Assembly: GCA_020633555.1 (NCBI GenBank)
Contig: JACKDL010000030.1
Coordinates: 4,985 to 68,984 of the forward strand
Source: Myxococcales bacterium
GTDB lineage: Bacteria; Myxococcota_A; Bradymonadia; UBA7976; UBA1532
Length of the DNA: 64,000 nucleotides
Reading direction: 5' to 3'
A program made the position numbers and the translations under genes. Every line of letters starts with the position of its first letter. Positions within the stretch are counted from its first letter, which is position 1. The notes under the pieces were generated by a model, which ran no database searches, had not been told where the DNA came from, and worked only from the letters and a program-made list of their open reading frames with translations. Below, in pieces: positions 25,908 to 33,851 of the stretch.

Positions 25908-26441
25908 TCAGGTTTCGCTGCCGAAGGTCGCCAGATCCACCACCCGCCCGGGGCCCCCCGGGCCCATGGCCACGAAGTCGGGCAGCCGGTGCGGGGCGGC
26001 CGGCCGGCTGATGGGCGGCCAGGGGGGCGGCGGCTGCAGCCACGCCCCGTCCGCGGCGCGCATGTGCCTGCGATCGCTGGTGAATTCGCCCTGTGCGACC
26101 GCCCAGGGCACCACGCGGAACAGGGGGTCGTACTGGGGCGGGGCCTGGCCCACGTGGGGGAAGCTGGCGGCGATCCAGGCTGCCAGGGGCAGGGGGCTGC
26201 CCGCGGTGCAGTCCAGGTCGTGGATCCAGCCGTCGGCGCGCACCACCACGTGGTAGTCCCACACCACATAGCCGTGCGCGTTCGCCGCCCGCTGGGCGAA
26301 CAGCACCACCTGCTGCAGCGGGTTGCTGATGAAGACCAGCTGGGGCGCTCCGCCGGCGGCGGCGAGCCGGGCGGCCAGGCGCCAGGCGTTCTCCTCGCAG
26401 TAGAAGGGCTGGTAGTCGGGCGGGGGGCTGAGGGCGGTCAT
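25908..26441 (-). CDS. Protein N-terminal glutamine amidohydrolase (NTAQ1-like)
   Basis: The 177-residue protein has all catalytic residues of NTAQ1. The nucleophilic Cys is in F-Y-C-E-E-N-A-W (about residue 16), the His in W-D-Y-H-V-V and the Asp in I-H-D-L-D-C. Y-C-E-E-N and W-D-Y-H-V-V are family signatures. The enzyme converts an N-terminal Gln of a protein to Glu, which in eukaryotes feeds the N-degron pathway. The protein is a little shorter than animal homologues (about 205 residues) and has no signal peptide. The ATG at 26441 begins just before Y-Q-P-F-Y-C; longer in-frame starts lie in a low-quality Arg-rich extension and are not chosen. It probably forms an operon with sufT. Confidence 0.88.
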   Translation of the reverse strand: MTALSPPPDYQPFYCEENAWRLAARLAAAGGAPQLVFISNPLQQVVLFAQRAANAHGYVVWDYHVVVRADGWIHDLDCTAGSPLPLAAWIAASFPHVGQAPPQYDPLFRVVPWAVAQGEFTSDRRHMRAADGAWLQPPPPWPPISRPAAPHRLPDFVAMGPGGPGRVVDLATFGSET

Positions 26442-26562
26442 CGCGTCAGGATGGCGCGCAGCGCGGCCGGGGGCCAGGGGGCCGCGCCCTGCTTGTGGTG
26501 CGCCGGTCACCGGCGTACCAGTAGGGCAGCGGGGGGTGCGCCCCCTGGAGGTCCAAAGCGCC

Positions 26563-29199
26563 ATGCCCGCGTCCACCCCGCGTCCGGCGGATCGGCGGCC
26601 GCCCCCGTGGGCCGCCCTCGCCTGCCTGCTCGCCCTGGCGCCCGCCCCTGCGGGGGCCGTGGAGATCGTCTCGCGCCAGTGGTCCGATCCCCACCCGGGC
26701 GTCCGGCTGCTGCAGGGGCGCACCCGGGCGCCCGCCGCGGACTTTCACGCGCTGTACGTCGACCTGTGCGCCGAGGGGGTCCGGTTGCTGGCCACGGGCC
26801 CCGCGGCCCAGCGGCAGACCCCCTCGGCCTGGGCGCGGGCCGCAGGCGCCCAGGCGGCCATCAACGGGGACTTCTTCCGCACCGACACGGCGACCCCGGT
26901 GGTGTACGGGCTGGCGGTGGGCGGGGGGCGCGCCTGGCCGGCGGCCCAGACCGGCGCCGGAGCGCGCTATGCCGACGAGTGGTACGCCCGGCGATACGGG
27001 TGGATCGCCTTCGGGCCGGGCTGGGCGGAGTTCGATCACACCCGCTGGGCCAAGCGCAACGTCCCGATTCAACAAGGCTTTCATGGTGGTCAGGTGGTCG
27101 AGGAGGCCCCGCCGGGCGCCCAGGCGCTGGTGAGCGGCTTCCCCGAGCTGGTCACCGAGGGCGCGCGCCACCGCTGCGCCGATCCCACCGCTGACACCTG
27201 CTTCCCCGACCGCAGCGACATGCGGGCCCGGCACCCCCGCTCGGCCATGGGGCTCAGCCAGGACCGCCGGACGCTGATCCTGGTGGCGGTGGACGGCCGT
27301 TCGGCCCAGTCCGCCGGCATGTACGGCGCCGAGCTGGCCTGGCTGATGGAGGCCCTTGGCGCCTGGCAGGCCTTCAACCTGGACGGGGGCGGCTCGTCGG
27401 CCTTGTGGGTGCAGGGCCCTGGGGTGGTGAGCGACCCGTCCGACGGATCCCAGCGGGCCGTGGCCAACCACTGGGGGGTCATCGCGAGCGGCGCCGGCGA
27501 GCCGGGGAGCTGCCCCGTGGGCGTGACCGTCGAGGGGTGCTTCGCCGCGGATCCCACGGGCGCGCGGTGTGGCAACCTGGTGGCCGAGCTGGTGGGCGGG
27601 GTGCTGGGCAGCACCAGCACGGACGTGGATGGGGACGGCCGCGCCGATGTGTGCGGCCGCGGGGCGGCGGGCCTGTGGTGCCACCGGGCCGGCGACGGCG
27701 GCTTCGCCGCCGCCCGCGCCTTCGAGGTCGCCCTGAGCGATGCCCAGGGCTGGGCCGATCCCAGCAACGGCTCGACCCTGCGTTTCGGGGACCTGGACGG
27801 CGATGGCCGGGCCGACGTGTGCGCGCGGGCCAACGCAGGCATCCGCTGCTGGCTGGGGGCCCCCGACGGCGTGGGCGATCGGTGGGTGGGGCCGGCGCTG
27901 TCGGACGACGAGGGCTACGCGGCGCCCGGACGGTACGCGCCCCTGCTGCTCGCCGACGTCACCGGCGACGGCCGCGATGACCTCTGCGCCCGCGCCGCCG
28001 ACGACGTGCGCTGCTGGCCGTCCACGGGGGCGGGCTTCGGTGAGCCGCTCGCCGGCCCGGCCTGGGGCGACGGCTCGGCCTTGGACGGGCCCGCCGGCTA
28101 CGGGAGCCTGCGGGCCGGGGATGTGGACGGCGACGGGCGGGCCGATCTGTGCGCCCGCCTGGGCGAGGGCGTGCGCTGCGCGCTGGCGGGGGACGCGGGC
28201 TTCGTGGCCGAGGTGGCCGGGCCGGCCTGGGCCGACGCCCAGGGCTGGGGCGCGCCGCGCTTCTGGTCCACCCTGCGGCTGGCCGACGTGGACGGCGACA
28301 GTCGGGCGGACCTGTGCGCCCTGACGGCGGGCGATGTGCGCTGCCACCTGGCCACCGGCGACGGCTTCGGGCCCGCCGAGGTGGTGGCGCCGCTGGAGGG
28401 CGCCGCGTGGGGCCAATGGGCCCACTACGGCACCCTGCGGGCGGGGGACGTGGACGGCGACGGGCGCCAGGACCTGTGCGCCCGCGGCCCCGATGGGCTG
28501 CTGTGCTGGCTGCGCCGGGGCGAGGGCGCCTGGGACGCCTGGCCCACCGCCCACTTCGCTGAGGCCCTCTGGGACGAGCCCACGCGCGTGGCCACGATCC
28601 AGCTCGCCGACGTGGACGGCGACGGGCGCGCCGACGCCTGCGGGCGTGCGCCAGACGGGGTGCGCTGCCACCTGGCGGTCGAGGGCGGCTTCGCCCAGGC
28701 CAGCCTGCAGGTGCCCGAGTTCACCGACGCGGGGGGCTGGCAAGCGAACCGGTACGGCGCCACGGTGCGGGTGGCGGGCCCCCCGGCGAACCTCGGCCCC
28801 GCGCCGGACGAGGGCGTGCCGGATGCCGGCGTCCCCGCGGACGCGGGTCCGCGCGAGGACGGGGGCCCGGCTGACGACGTGGGCCCGGCTGGGGACCTTG
28901 GCCGGGCCGGGGACGCGGGCCTGGCCGAGGACGGCGAAGGGCCCCGCGACGCTGTGGCGCCGGCGGACGTGGGCCCGGTCACCGACCGGGGCCGCGCGGA
29001 CGCTGCGGGGGACTCGGCAGAGACCGGCATCGGGCGCAAGCGGGCGTCGCGGCTGGCGGGGGGCTGTCGCAGCGCGGCGGGCAGCCGGTCGTCCCCCGGC
29101 GGGTGGCTGGCGCTGTTGGCGCTGCTCGCGCTGAGGCCACGGGTCCGGCGACGGCTGCTCAGGGCGCCGCCCAGGGGTCCGCGAAGCGCGGATCCGTGA
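26563..29199 (+). CDS. Phosphodiester glycosidase with FG-GAP-like repeats and MYXO-CTERM-like tail
   Basis: The ATG at 26563 follows GGAGGT and encodes 878 residues. A signal peptide (A-C-L-L-A-L-A-P-A-P-A-G-A) precedes a NAGPA-type domain (about 35-310: A-A-I-N-G-D-F-F, M-G-L-S-Q-D-R, F-N-L-D-G-G-G-S-S-A-L-W), which hydrolyses sugar phosphodiesters. Residues 350-740 contain eight or more 50-residue units with D-V-D-G-D-G-R-A-D-x-C-A-R, an FG-GAP/VCBS-like Ca-binding propeller. A Pro/Asp/Gly-rich linker leads to G-G-C-R-S, then a hydrophobic helix (W-L-A-L-L-A-L-L-A-L-R-P) and Arg-rich end, resembling the MYXO-CTERM sorting signal. The enzyme is probably displayed on the cell surface. Its end overlaps the convergent mbnH-like gene by 41 bases. 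Confidence 0.88.
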   Translation: MPASTPRPADRRPPPWAALACLLALAPAPAGAVEIVSRQWSDPHPGVRLLQGRTRAPAADFHALYVDLCAEGVRLLATGPAAQRQTPSAWARAAGAQAAINGDFFRTDTATPVVYGLAVGGGRAWPAAQTGAGARYADEWYARRYGWIAFGPGWAEFDHTRWAKRNVPIQQGFHGGQVVEEAPPGAQALVSGFPELVTEGARHRCADPTADTCFPDRSDMRARHPRSAMGLSQDRRTLILVAVDGRSAQSAGMYGAELAWLMEALGAWQAFNLDGGGSSALWVQGPGVVSDPSDGSQRAVANHWGVIASGAGEPGSCPVGVTVEGCFAADPTGARCGNLVAELVGGVLGSTSTDVDGDGRADVCGRGAAGLWCHRAGDGGFAAARAFEVALSDAQGWADPSNGSTLRFGDLDGDGRADVCARANAGIRCWLGAPDGVGDRWVGPALSDDEGYAAPGRYAPLLLADVTGDGRDDLCARAADDVRCWPSTGAGFGEPLAGPAWGDGSALDGPAGYGSLRAGDVDGDGRADLCARLGEGVRCALAGDAGFVAEVAGPAWADAQGWGAPRFWSTLRLADVDGDSRADLCALTAGDVRCHLATGDGFGPAEVVAPLEGAAWGQWAHYGTLRAGDVDGDGRQDLCARGPDGLLCWLRRGEGAWDAWPTAHFAEALWDEPTRVATIQLADVDGDGRADACGRAPDGVRCHLAVEGGFAQASLQVPEFTDAGGWQANRYGATVRVAGPPANLGPAPDEGVPDAGVPADAGPREDGGPADDVGPAGDLGRAGDAGLAEDGEGPRDAVAPADVGPVTDRGRADAAGDSAETGIGRKRASRLAGGCRSAAGSRSSPGGWLALLALLALRPRVRRRLLRAPPRGPRSADP

Positions 29200-30259
29200 G
29201 GAAGCCCTCGTCGGTCAGGCTGTCCAGAAAGGCGATGAGATCGGCCCTCTCGGCGTCGCTGATGACGAAGCCCGGCACGAACTCGCTCACCAACGGCCCG
29301 CCGGCACGCCCGCCCTGGGCGTAGTGATCGATGACCTCGCCCAGGGTCGCCACGCTGCCGTCGTGCATGTAGGGGGCGGTGACCGCGATGTTGCGCAGGG
29401 TGGGCGCCCGGAACCGCCCCATGTCCTCGGCTCGGCCCGTCACCGCGTGCAGGCCCGTGTTGGGGGCGGGGTAGGCGCCTTGGCCGTCCAGGTCGTACAA
29501 CCCCGTGTTGTGAAAGGCGATCTCGGCCTCGGCCTTGCCCTGGTGGTCCACGGCGTCGGTGAAGTTGAACCCGCCGTGGCAGTGGAAGCACTCCAGCCGC
29601 TCGCTCATGAACAGGGCCATCCCGCGCTGCTGCTGGGCGGTGAGCGCCTTGGTGTCGCCCGCTACGAAGCGGTCGTAGGGGCTGTCGGCCGAGATCAGCG
29701 TGCGCTGGAAGCTGGCGATGGCCTGCACCACCCGCTCGAGGGTGAAGGGATCGGCGTCGGCGGGCCACGCCAGCCGGAACAGGCCCTGGTACACGGGGTC
29801 GGCGCGCAGGGTGGCCAGCAGGGCGTCCTCGCGTCCCGCCAGGCCCATCTCGACGGGGGCCTCGCCGAACATGGGCAGCAGCGCCTGGTGCTCCAGGCGA
29901 TCCACCAGCGGGCTGGCCCAGGTCAGGCGCGGGGCGTAGGCCACGTTGGTCAGGCTCATGCTGCCGCGGGGGGTGATCTCGCCGGTGGCGCCCTCGGCCT
30001 TGGCCTTGCCGTCGGTGAAGGCCAGCCGCTGCTCATGGCACGAGGCGCAACTCACGGTGCCGGTGATCGACAGGCGCCCGTCGTAGAACAGGTGCCGGCC
30101 CAGCTCGGCCTTCTGAGGGCTCATGGGGTTGTCGGCGGGCACGGCCGGGGCGGGGAAGTGGGCCGGCAGCGTCCAGGCGTAGGCGGCCGGGGTGGGGTCT
30201 TCGGCGCAGGCCGCCAGGGCGGCGAGGGCGAGGATCGGGGCGGCGAGGCGCAGGCGCAT
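29159..30259 (-). CDS. MbnH-like di-haem enzyme (metallo-mystery pair)
   Basis: The ATG at 30259 gives 366 residues with a lipoprotein-like signal (A-A-L-A-A-C-A-E-D). Two haem-binding C-x-x-C-H motifs are present: C-A-S-C-H (near 80) and C-F-H-C-H (near 225). The C-terminal P-T-L-R-N-I-A-V-T-A-P-Y-M-H-D-G-S segment is typical of the bacterial di-haem cytochrome peroxidase superfamily. In the MbnP/MbnH pair the di-haem enzyme uses a high-valent state to oxidise a Trp of MbnP to kynurenine, creating a copper-binding protein. The next gene upstream encodes such an MbnP-like partner. The enzyme would act in the periplasm. Confidence 0.9.
   Translation of the reverse strand: MRLRLAAPILALAALAACAEDPTPAAYAWTLPAHFPAPAVPADNPMSPQKAELGRHLFYDGRLSITGTVSCASCHEQRLAFTDGKAKAEGATGEITPRGSMSLTNVAYAPRLTWASPLVDRLEHQALLPMFGEAPVEMGLAGREDALLATLRADPVYQGLFRLAWPADADPFTLERVVQAIASFQRTLISADSPYDRFVAGDTKALTAQQQRGMALFMSERLECFHCHGGFNFTDAVDHQGKAEAEIAFHNTGLYDLDGQGAYPAPNTGLHAVTGRAEDMGRFRAPTLRNIAVTAPYMHDGSVATLGEVIDHYAQGGRAGGPLVSEFVPGFVISDAERADLIAFLDSLTDEGFLTDPRFADPWAAP
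29178..29192. terminator. Hairpin in the overlap of convergent genes
   Basis: TCCGCG-AAG-CGCGGA is a perfect 6-3-6 stem-loop inside the 41 bases shared by the glycosidase and MbnH-like genes. It has no T-run. It may act as a bidirectional transcript end, which is inference. Confidence 0.4.
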
Positions 30260-30288
30260 GGGGGTCCCTCCCAGGAGCTTTGCCTGGG

Positions 30289-30316
30289 ATGACCCGTGGC
30301 GAGCGGGACCGTGCAG
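30289..30316 (-). promoter_or_regulatory. ECF-like promoter for MbnH-like gene
   Basis: On the minus strand CTGCACG, 14 bases, then GGGTCAT lies 30 bases before the ATG at 30259. The same two heptamers with the same spacing occur before two other genes of this locus. The -10-like GTC core fits extracytoplasmic-function sigma factors. Confidence 0.6.
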
Positions 30317-30329
30317 GGCTGGCGCGGGG

Positions 30330-31172
30330 TCAGCCACCGGCCGAGAAGGCCCCTGCCGGGGCGGTGGGGGCGCCCGTCTGGAGATCCAGGCCGAGCGCCT
30401 GGAACACCCCGGCGCAGGCGTAGGTGGCGGTGTCGCCCATGCAGGTGGCGTCCTCGCCCGGCCGCAGCGCGTCGAGCAGGGCCGCCACGTCCAGCCGCAC
30501 GGGCGTGGTCGTGGGATCGAAGCCCGTCACCGTCACCACCGCCCGGTTGGGCCGGTCGCAGCCGGTCACGTGGGCCACCGTGCCCTGGCAGCCTGTGCTG
30601 CCCAGGTGGATCAGGCTGTCGGTGTCGCCGTCGGTCAGGCTCAGCCGCAGGAACTTGTGCCCCCCCTGCCAGCCCCAGTGCATGGCGGTGCGCCCCAGGG
30701 GCGCCGTGGCCCGCACCGGATCGCCGTGGTTCAGGTCGAAGGGCACCCCGACGGTGAACCGCAGCCCCACGTAGTCGCCGGCGGGGGCGGCGCCTTCGAC
30801 GACGGCGCGGGTGGCGGTGGTGCCGTTCAGGCAGCCGCCCGTGCCGTCCTCGAAGTCCAGGTAGGCCAGCCGGTCGCTCTGCCACGCGCCGTCTGCCGAG
30901 AGGGCGATGGGGGTGGCCGCGCCCGTCGCGGAAAGCATTTCCAGATCATGCACGTACAGGCGCAGGTCGCCGGCCTGAACGGGGCCCGAGAAGGGCCCGA
31001 AGGCGGGGTAGGTGGCGCCGCAGGCGAAGGGCGCGCCGTTGACGGTGGCTTCGAAGCGCACGGTCACGGGGGCGGCGTCGGCGGCCGCGTCCTCGCCGCA
31101 TGCGCTCAGCACGGCCACCAGGGCCAGCCCGGGGATCGGGGCCAGCGCGGCCGGCATCCAGTGACGCGCCAT
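30330..31172 (-). CDS. MbnP-like protein (metallo-mystery pair four-Cys type)
   Basis: The 280-residue lipoprotein has the signal V-A-V-L-S-A-C-G-E and a mature beta-rich domain with multiple spaced cysteines (F-A-C-G, G-G-C-L, T-G-C-Q, T-G-C-D, A-T-C-M, Y-A-C-A). It contains the family segment M-H-W-G-W-Q-G-G-H-K-F-L near residue 170, and V-N-G-A-P-F-A-C-G-A-T-Y near residue 50. MbnP-type proteins bind copper after the partner di-haem enzyme oxidises a tryptophan to kynurenine. The Trp residues in H-W-G-W are candidates. It lies directly between the unknown partner gene (three-base gap) and the MbnH-like gene. Confidence 0.87.
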   Translation of the reverse strand: MARHWMPAALAPIPGLALVAVLSACGEDAAADAAPVTVRFEATVNGAPFACGATYPAFGPFSGPVQAGDLRLYVHDLEMLSATGAATPIALSADGAWQSDRLAYLDFEDGTGGCLNGTTATRAVVEGAAPAGDYVGLRFTVGVPFDLNHGDPVRATAPLGRTAMHWGWQGGHKFLRLSLTDGDTDSLIHLGSTGCQGTVAHVTGCDRPNRAVVTVTGFDPTTTPVRLDVAALLDALRPGEDATCMGDTATYACAGVFQALGLDLQTGAPTAPAGAFSAGG

Positions 31173-31175
31173 GGC

Positions 31176-32009
31176 TCAGCCCTCCGCGGCCACCACCGGG
31201 GTGGTGGTGATCTGCAGGTCGTCCATCAGGTTGGTCAGCAGGGCCCGCTGCACGGCCCGGTCGCCCATGGCCCCGAAGTCCACCCCGTCGAACAGGCGGG
31301 CGGGGTCGCGCCAGACGGTCACCCGAGCGCCGGGCTGGGCGGTCGTGTCCAGGCGGAAGGCCGTGTCGTCGCCCGGCTTCACCAGCTCGGCGATGCGGCC
31401 GTTGGCCAGGGAGGTGCGCACGGCGAAGGGCTGCGGGGCGGCCTCGGGCGTGGCCTGCCAGGTGCCCTCGAGCAGCAAGGCCGTGGCCACCATGTCCACG
31501 TCGTTCGGCAGGTCCAGCGCGTCCTCGGGCGCCCGCGCCACCAGGTAGTGGGCGCGGCAGTAGGTGCGCCCGATGACGGCGGCGGTGCCCAACTGCCGGG
31601 GGCTCAGCGGCACCAGCGTCTCCACCTGCGCCACCTGCATGGCCACGGGGTTGGGCACATCGTCGTGGCCCGCGTGGGCCACCCCCCCGCCCAGCAGGCT
31701 GCGCAGCCAGCCGCGCTGGCCGGTGGCGCCGTCCAGGTCGCTGCACTCGGCCAGCTCGACGCTGTAGGTGGTGAGGTAGCCCCGGGTGACGGTGATGACG
31801 TGGCCCAGGTCGTTGGTGACCGACCAGGCGCCGTCGGCGTGGGCGGTGACGCCCTCGAGCCGCCAGTCGGCGTGGTAGGCCAGCGCCCCGGCCACGGGGG
31901 CCGGGGCCGAGGTGGTCGGGGCGTCATCGGGGGGGGCGCAGACCAGGCCGCTCAGGCCGCAGGCCAGGACGGTCAGGGCGCGCAGGGTGGGGCGCAGTGC
32001 GGGGCGCAT
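31176..32009 (-). CDS. Secreted partner protein of the MbnP/MbnH-like pair, function unknown
   Basis: The 277-residue protein has a signal peptide (L-A-C-G-L-S-G-L-V-C-A-P; the residue before Cys is Val, so this is a poor lipobox). It shows a V-T-N-D-L-G-H-V-I-T-V-T strand and a His/Asp-rich loop (H-A-G-H-D-D, about residue 105) that could bind metal. A conserved-looking C-terminal half holds L-P-N-D-V-D-M-V-A-T and D-D-T-A-F-R-L-D-T. I recognise no family. It shares three features with its neighbours: strand, short spacing to the MbnP-like gene, and the same promoter motif upstream. A role in copper handling or in loading its partners is inference. Confidence 0.8.
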   Translation of the reverse strand: MRPALRPTLRALTVLACGLSGLVCAPPDDAPTTSAPAPVAGALAYHADWRLEGVTAHADGAWSVTNDLGHVITVTRGYLTTYSVELAECSDLDGATGQRGWLRSLLGGGVAHAGHDDVPNPVAMQVAQVETLVPLSPRQLGTAAVIGRTYCRAHYLVARAPEDALDLPNDVDMVATALLLEGTWQATPEAAPQPFAVRTSLANGRIAELVKPGDDTAFRLDTTAQPGARVTVWRDPARLFDGVDFGAMGDRAVQRALLTNLMDDLQITTTPVVAAEG

Positions 32010-32040
32010 GGCTCTCTCCGGGAAGGCGGGTTCGCTTGGG

Positions 32041-32068
32041 ATGACCCGTGGCCGGCGCCCCCGTGCAA
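32041..32068 (-). promoter_or_regulatory. ECF-like promoter for partner/MbnP-like genes
   Basis: Minus strand TTGCACG, 14 bases, GGGTCAT, located 31 bases before the ATG at 32009. It shares the exact 16-base core GCCACGGGTCATCCCA with the site at 30289-30316. Confidence 0.62.
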
Positions 32069-32089
32069 GGCGGGTGTGCGGGGGGGCGC

Positions 32090-33733
32090 TCAGGGGCGGG
32101 GCGGGGGGCCGCCGCCCATCATGGGCGGCCGGCAGACGCCCTGATCACAGGCCAGCGCCTCGCCGTTCATGCCCTGGCCGCAGTCGGCGTCCACGTTGCA
32201 GCCGGGCACGCACAGGTTGCCCATGGGCGTGGCCTCGCACAGGCAGTCCACCGAGCCGGGCGGGCAGGCGTTGGCGCAGTCGGCGTCGCCGGCGCACGCC
32301 ACCGGGCCCTCGGGGGGCTGGCCCTCGGGGGGCTGCTGGCCCTCGGGGGGCTGCTGACCCTCGGGGGGCTGCTGACCCTCGGGGGGCTGCTGGCCCTCCG
32401 GGGGCTGCTGGCCACCTGCCATCTCGGGCACACACACCCCATCGCCGCAGATCAGCGCCTCGCCGTTCAGCCCCTGGCCGCAGTCGGCGTCCACATTGCA
32501 GCCGGGCACGCACAGGCTGCCCATGGGCGTGTCGGCGCACACGCAGTCCACCGAGCCCGGCGGGCAGGCGCCCTGGCAGTCGCCGTCGCCCTCGCAGGCG
32601 GCCGGCCCGCCCTGGGGCCCACCCGGGGGCTGCATGCCGCCCTGCTCGCCGCCCGCGGGGGGCTGCTGGGCGCCGCCGGGCGCCCCGGCGCCGGCCTGCC
32701 CGTCCAGCACCTGCCCGTGGTAGCAGCCCAGCACGTAGGGGAAGGTCCCGGTCGCGTGGTAGCGGTAGGTCCCGTCGGGCCCCACGCGCCCGTTGCAGCG
32801 GTCCAGCTTGTCGCCCTGCGCCGTCTCGCAGCTCGGGCCGTCGCAGGCGTGGTTGTCCCAGGCGTAGGTGGTGGGATCGCCCGTGCGCACCCACGAGCTC
32901 TCGAAGTCCACCACCTGGTCGCAGGCCTCGTCCAGGCAGCCCTTCGGCCCGTAGATGGGGAAGCCGTCCAGGGCAAAGCCAATCACCGGCGAGGGGGCGT
33001 CGTCGGGCCAGTCCAGCAGGCACTCCACCAGCAGCGCGTGGTAGTGATAGTCGCCGCGCTGGGCCGTGTGGCCCAGGCACCAGTCCAGGATGTCGTTGGC
33101 CACCGGATCGCCGTAGGGATCGGGGAAGGCGCCCTCGTTCGGCCCATAGATGGGGATCCCGTTCAGGGCGAAGCCGGCCACCCCCAGCAGCGGGATGTCG
33201 GTCTTGTTCGCCTGCAGCCGGGGACTCTGCGGGATCTGGTAGACGTGGCTCTGGGCCGCCAGCGGGTTGGGGGTGACCTGCTGGAAGCGGTAGTTGGGGA
33301 TGCCGTTGGCGCGCACGGTGACGACGCCGTCCGCGCAGCTCGCCGACACCTGGGTGGCCGGGAAGCCGTCGCCGGCGGACTCGGCGTCGCTGTAGTCGGG
33401 GAACAGATCGCTGGGGCAGTCGCCGGGCGCCCACTGGGCGGCCGGATCCTCGCCCGCCACGGGCGGCTGGGCCGGATCCATGGGCGCCTGGCCACCGCCG
33501 TCGCCGCCGGGGCCGCCCTCCATGGCCGGCGCGTCGCCGGGGGGCGGCCCCCCCTGCGGCGGGCGGGCCCCGGGGGGCGGGGGCGGCATGCCGGGCAGGG
33601 CGCCGTCATCGGGGGCCTGCCCGCCGGCCACGCGGCCCTCGGGCGGCGCCTCGCCGGTCATCTCCTCGGGGCGGCAGCCGGTGGTGGCCGCCAGGAGCGC
33701 AAGGCTCCCCATCGCGATCTGCCAGGTACGCAT
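32090..33733 (-). CDS. YHYH-domain lipoprotein with Pro/Gly and Cys-rich tail
   Basis: The ATG at 33733, after GGAGAGAAGCG, gives 547 residues. The signal has a lipobox (L-A-A-T-T-G-C, about 19). A Pro/Gly-rich linker leads to the YHYH domain (about 110-330): Y-R-F-Q-Q-V-T-P-N-P, A-L-N-G-I-P-I-Y-G-P-N, G-D-Y-H-Y-H-A-L-L, G-F-A-L-D-G-F-P-I-Y-G-P and Y-R-Y-H-A-T-G. The C-terminal half has two copies of a Cys-rich unit (C-x-G-D-x-D-C-x-x-A-C-P-P-G-S-V-D-C). They are separated by an 18-bp tandem repeat encoding P-E-G-Q-Q-P. YHYH proteins are associated with metal binding. It lies upstream of the MbnP/MbnH-like genes and carries the same promoter motif. Confidence 0.87.
   Translation of the reverse strand: MRTWQIAMGSLALLAATTGCRPEEMTGEAPPEGRVAGGQAPDDGALPGMPPPPPGARPPQGGPPPGDAPAMEGGPGGDGGGQAPMDPAQPPVAGEDPAAQWAPGDCPSDLFPDYSDAESAGDGFPATQVSASCADGVVTVRANGIPNYRFQQVTPNPLAAQSHVYQIPQSPRLQANKTDIPLLGVAGFALNGIPIYGPNEGAFPDPYGDPVANDILDWCLGHTAQRGDYHYHALLVECLLDWPDDAPSPVIGFALDGFPIYGPKGCLDEACDQVVDFESSWVRTGDPTTYAWDNHACDGPSCETAQGDKLDRCNGRVGPDGTYRYHATGTFPYVLGCYHGQVLDGQAGAGAPGGAQQPPAGGEQGGMQPPGGPQGGPAACEGDGDCQGACPPGSVDCVCADTPMGSLCVPGCNVDADCGQGLNGEALICGDGVCVPEMAGGQQPPEGQQPPEGQQPPEGQQPPEGQQPPEGQPPEGPVACAGDADCANACPPGSVDCLCEATPMGNLCVPGCNVDADCGQGMNGEALACDQGVCRPPMMGGGPPPRP
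32305..32412 (-). repeat. 18-bp tandem repeat in YHYH gene
   Basis: About six copies of an 18-base unit encode P-E-G-Q-Q-P with one shortened copy. The units are nearly identical at the DNA level, so copy number is likely to vary between strains. They act as a flexible spacer between the two Cys-rich modules. Confidence 0.8.
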
Positions 33734-33794
33734 CGCTTCTCTCCGTCGCTCGGTGTGATCCGGATGGCCCCGCTTGCCGGGGGCCTCACTGCTC

Positions 33795-33822
33795 ACGACC
33801 CGCGCCCGGCGAGGGCGTGCAA
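33795..33822 (-). promoter_or_regulatory. ECF-like promoter for YHYH gene
   Basis: Minus strand TTGCACG, 14 bases, GGGTCGT, 62 bases before the ATG at 33733. The heptamers and spacing match the two other sites of the locus. Confidence 0.6.
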
Positions 33823-33851
33823 CGGAGCGGCGGATTTTCTGGCCGGGCGGG

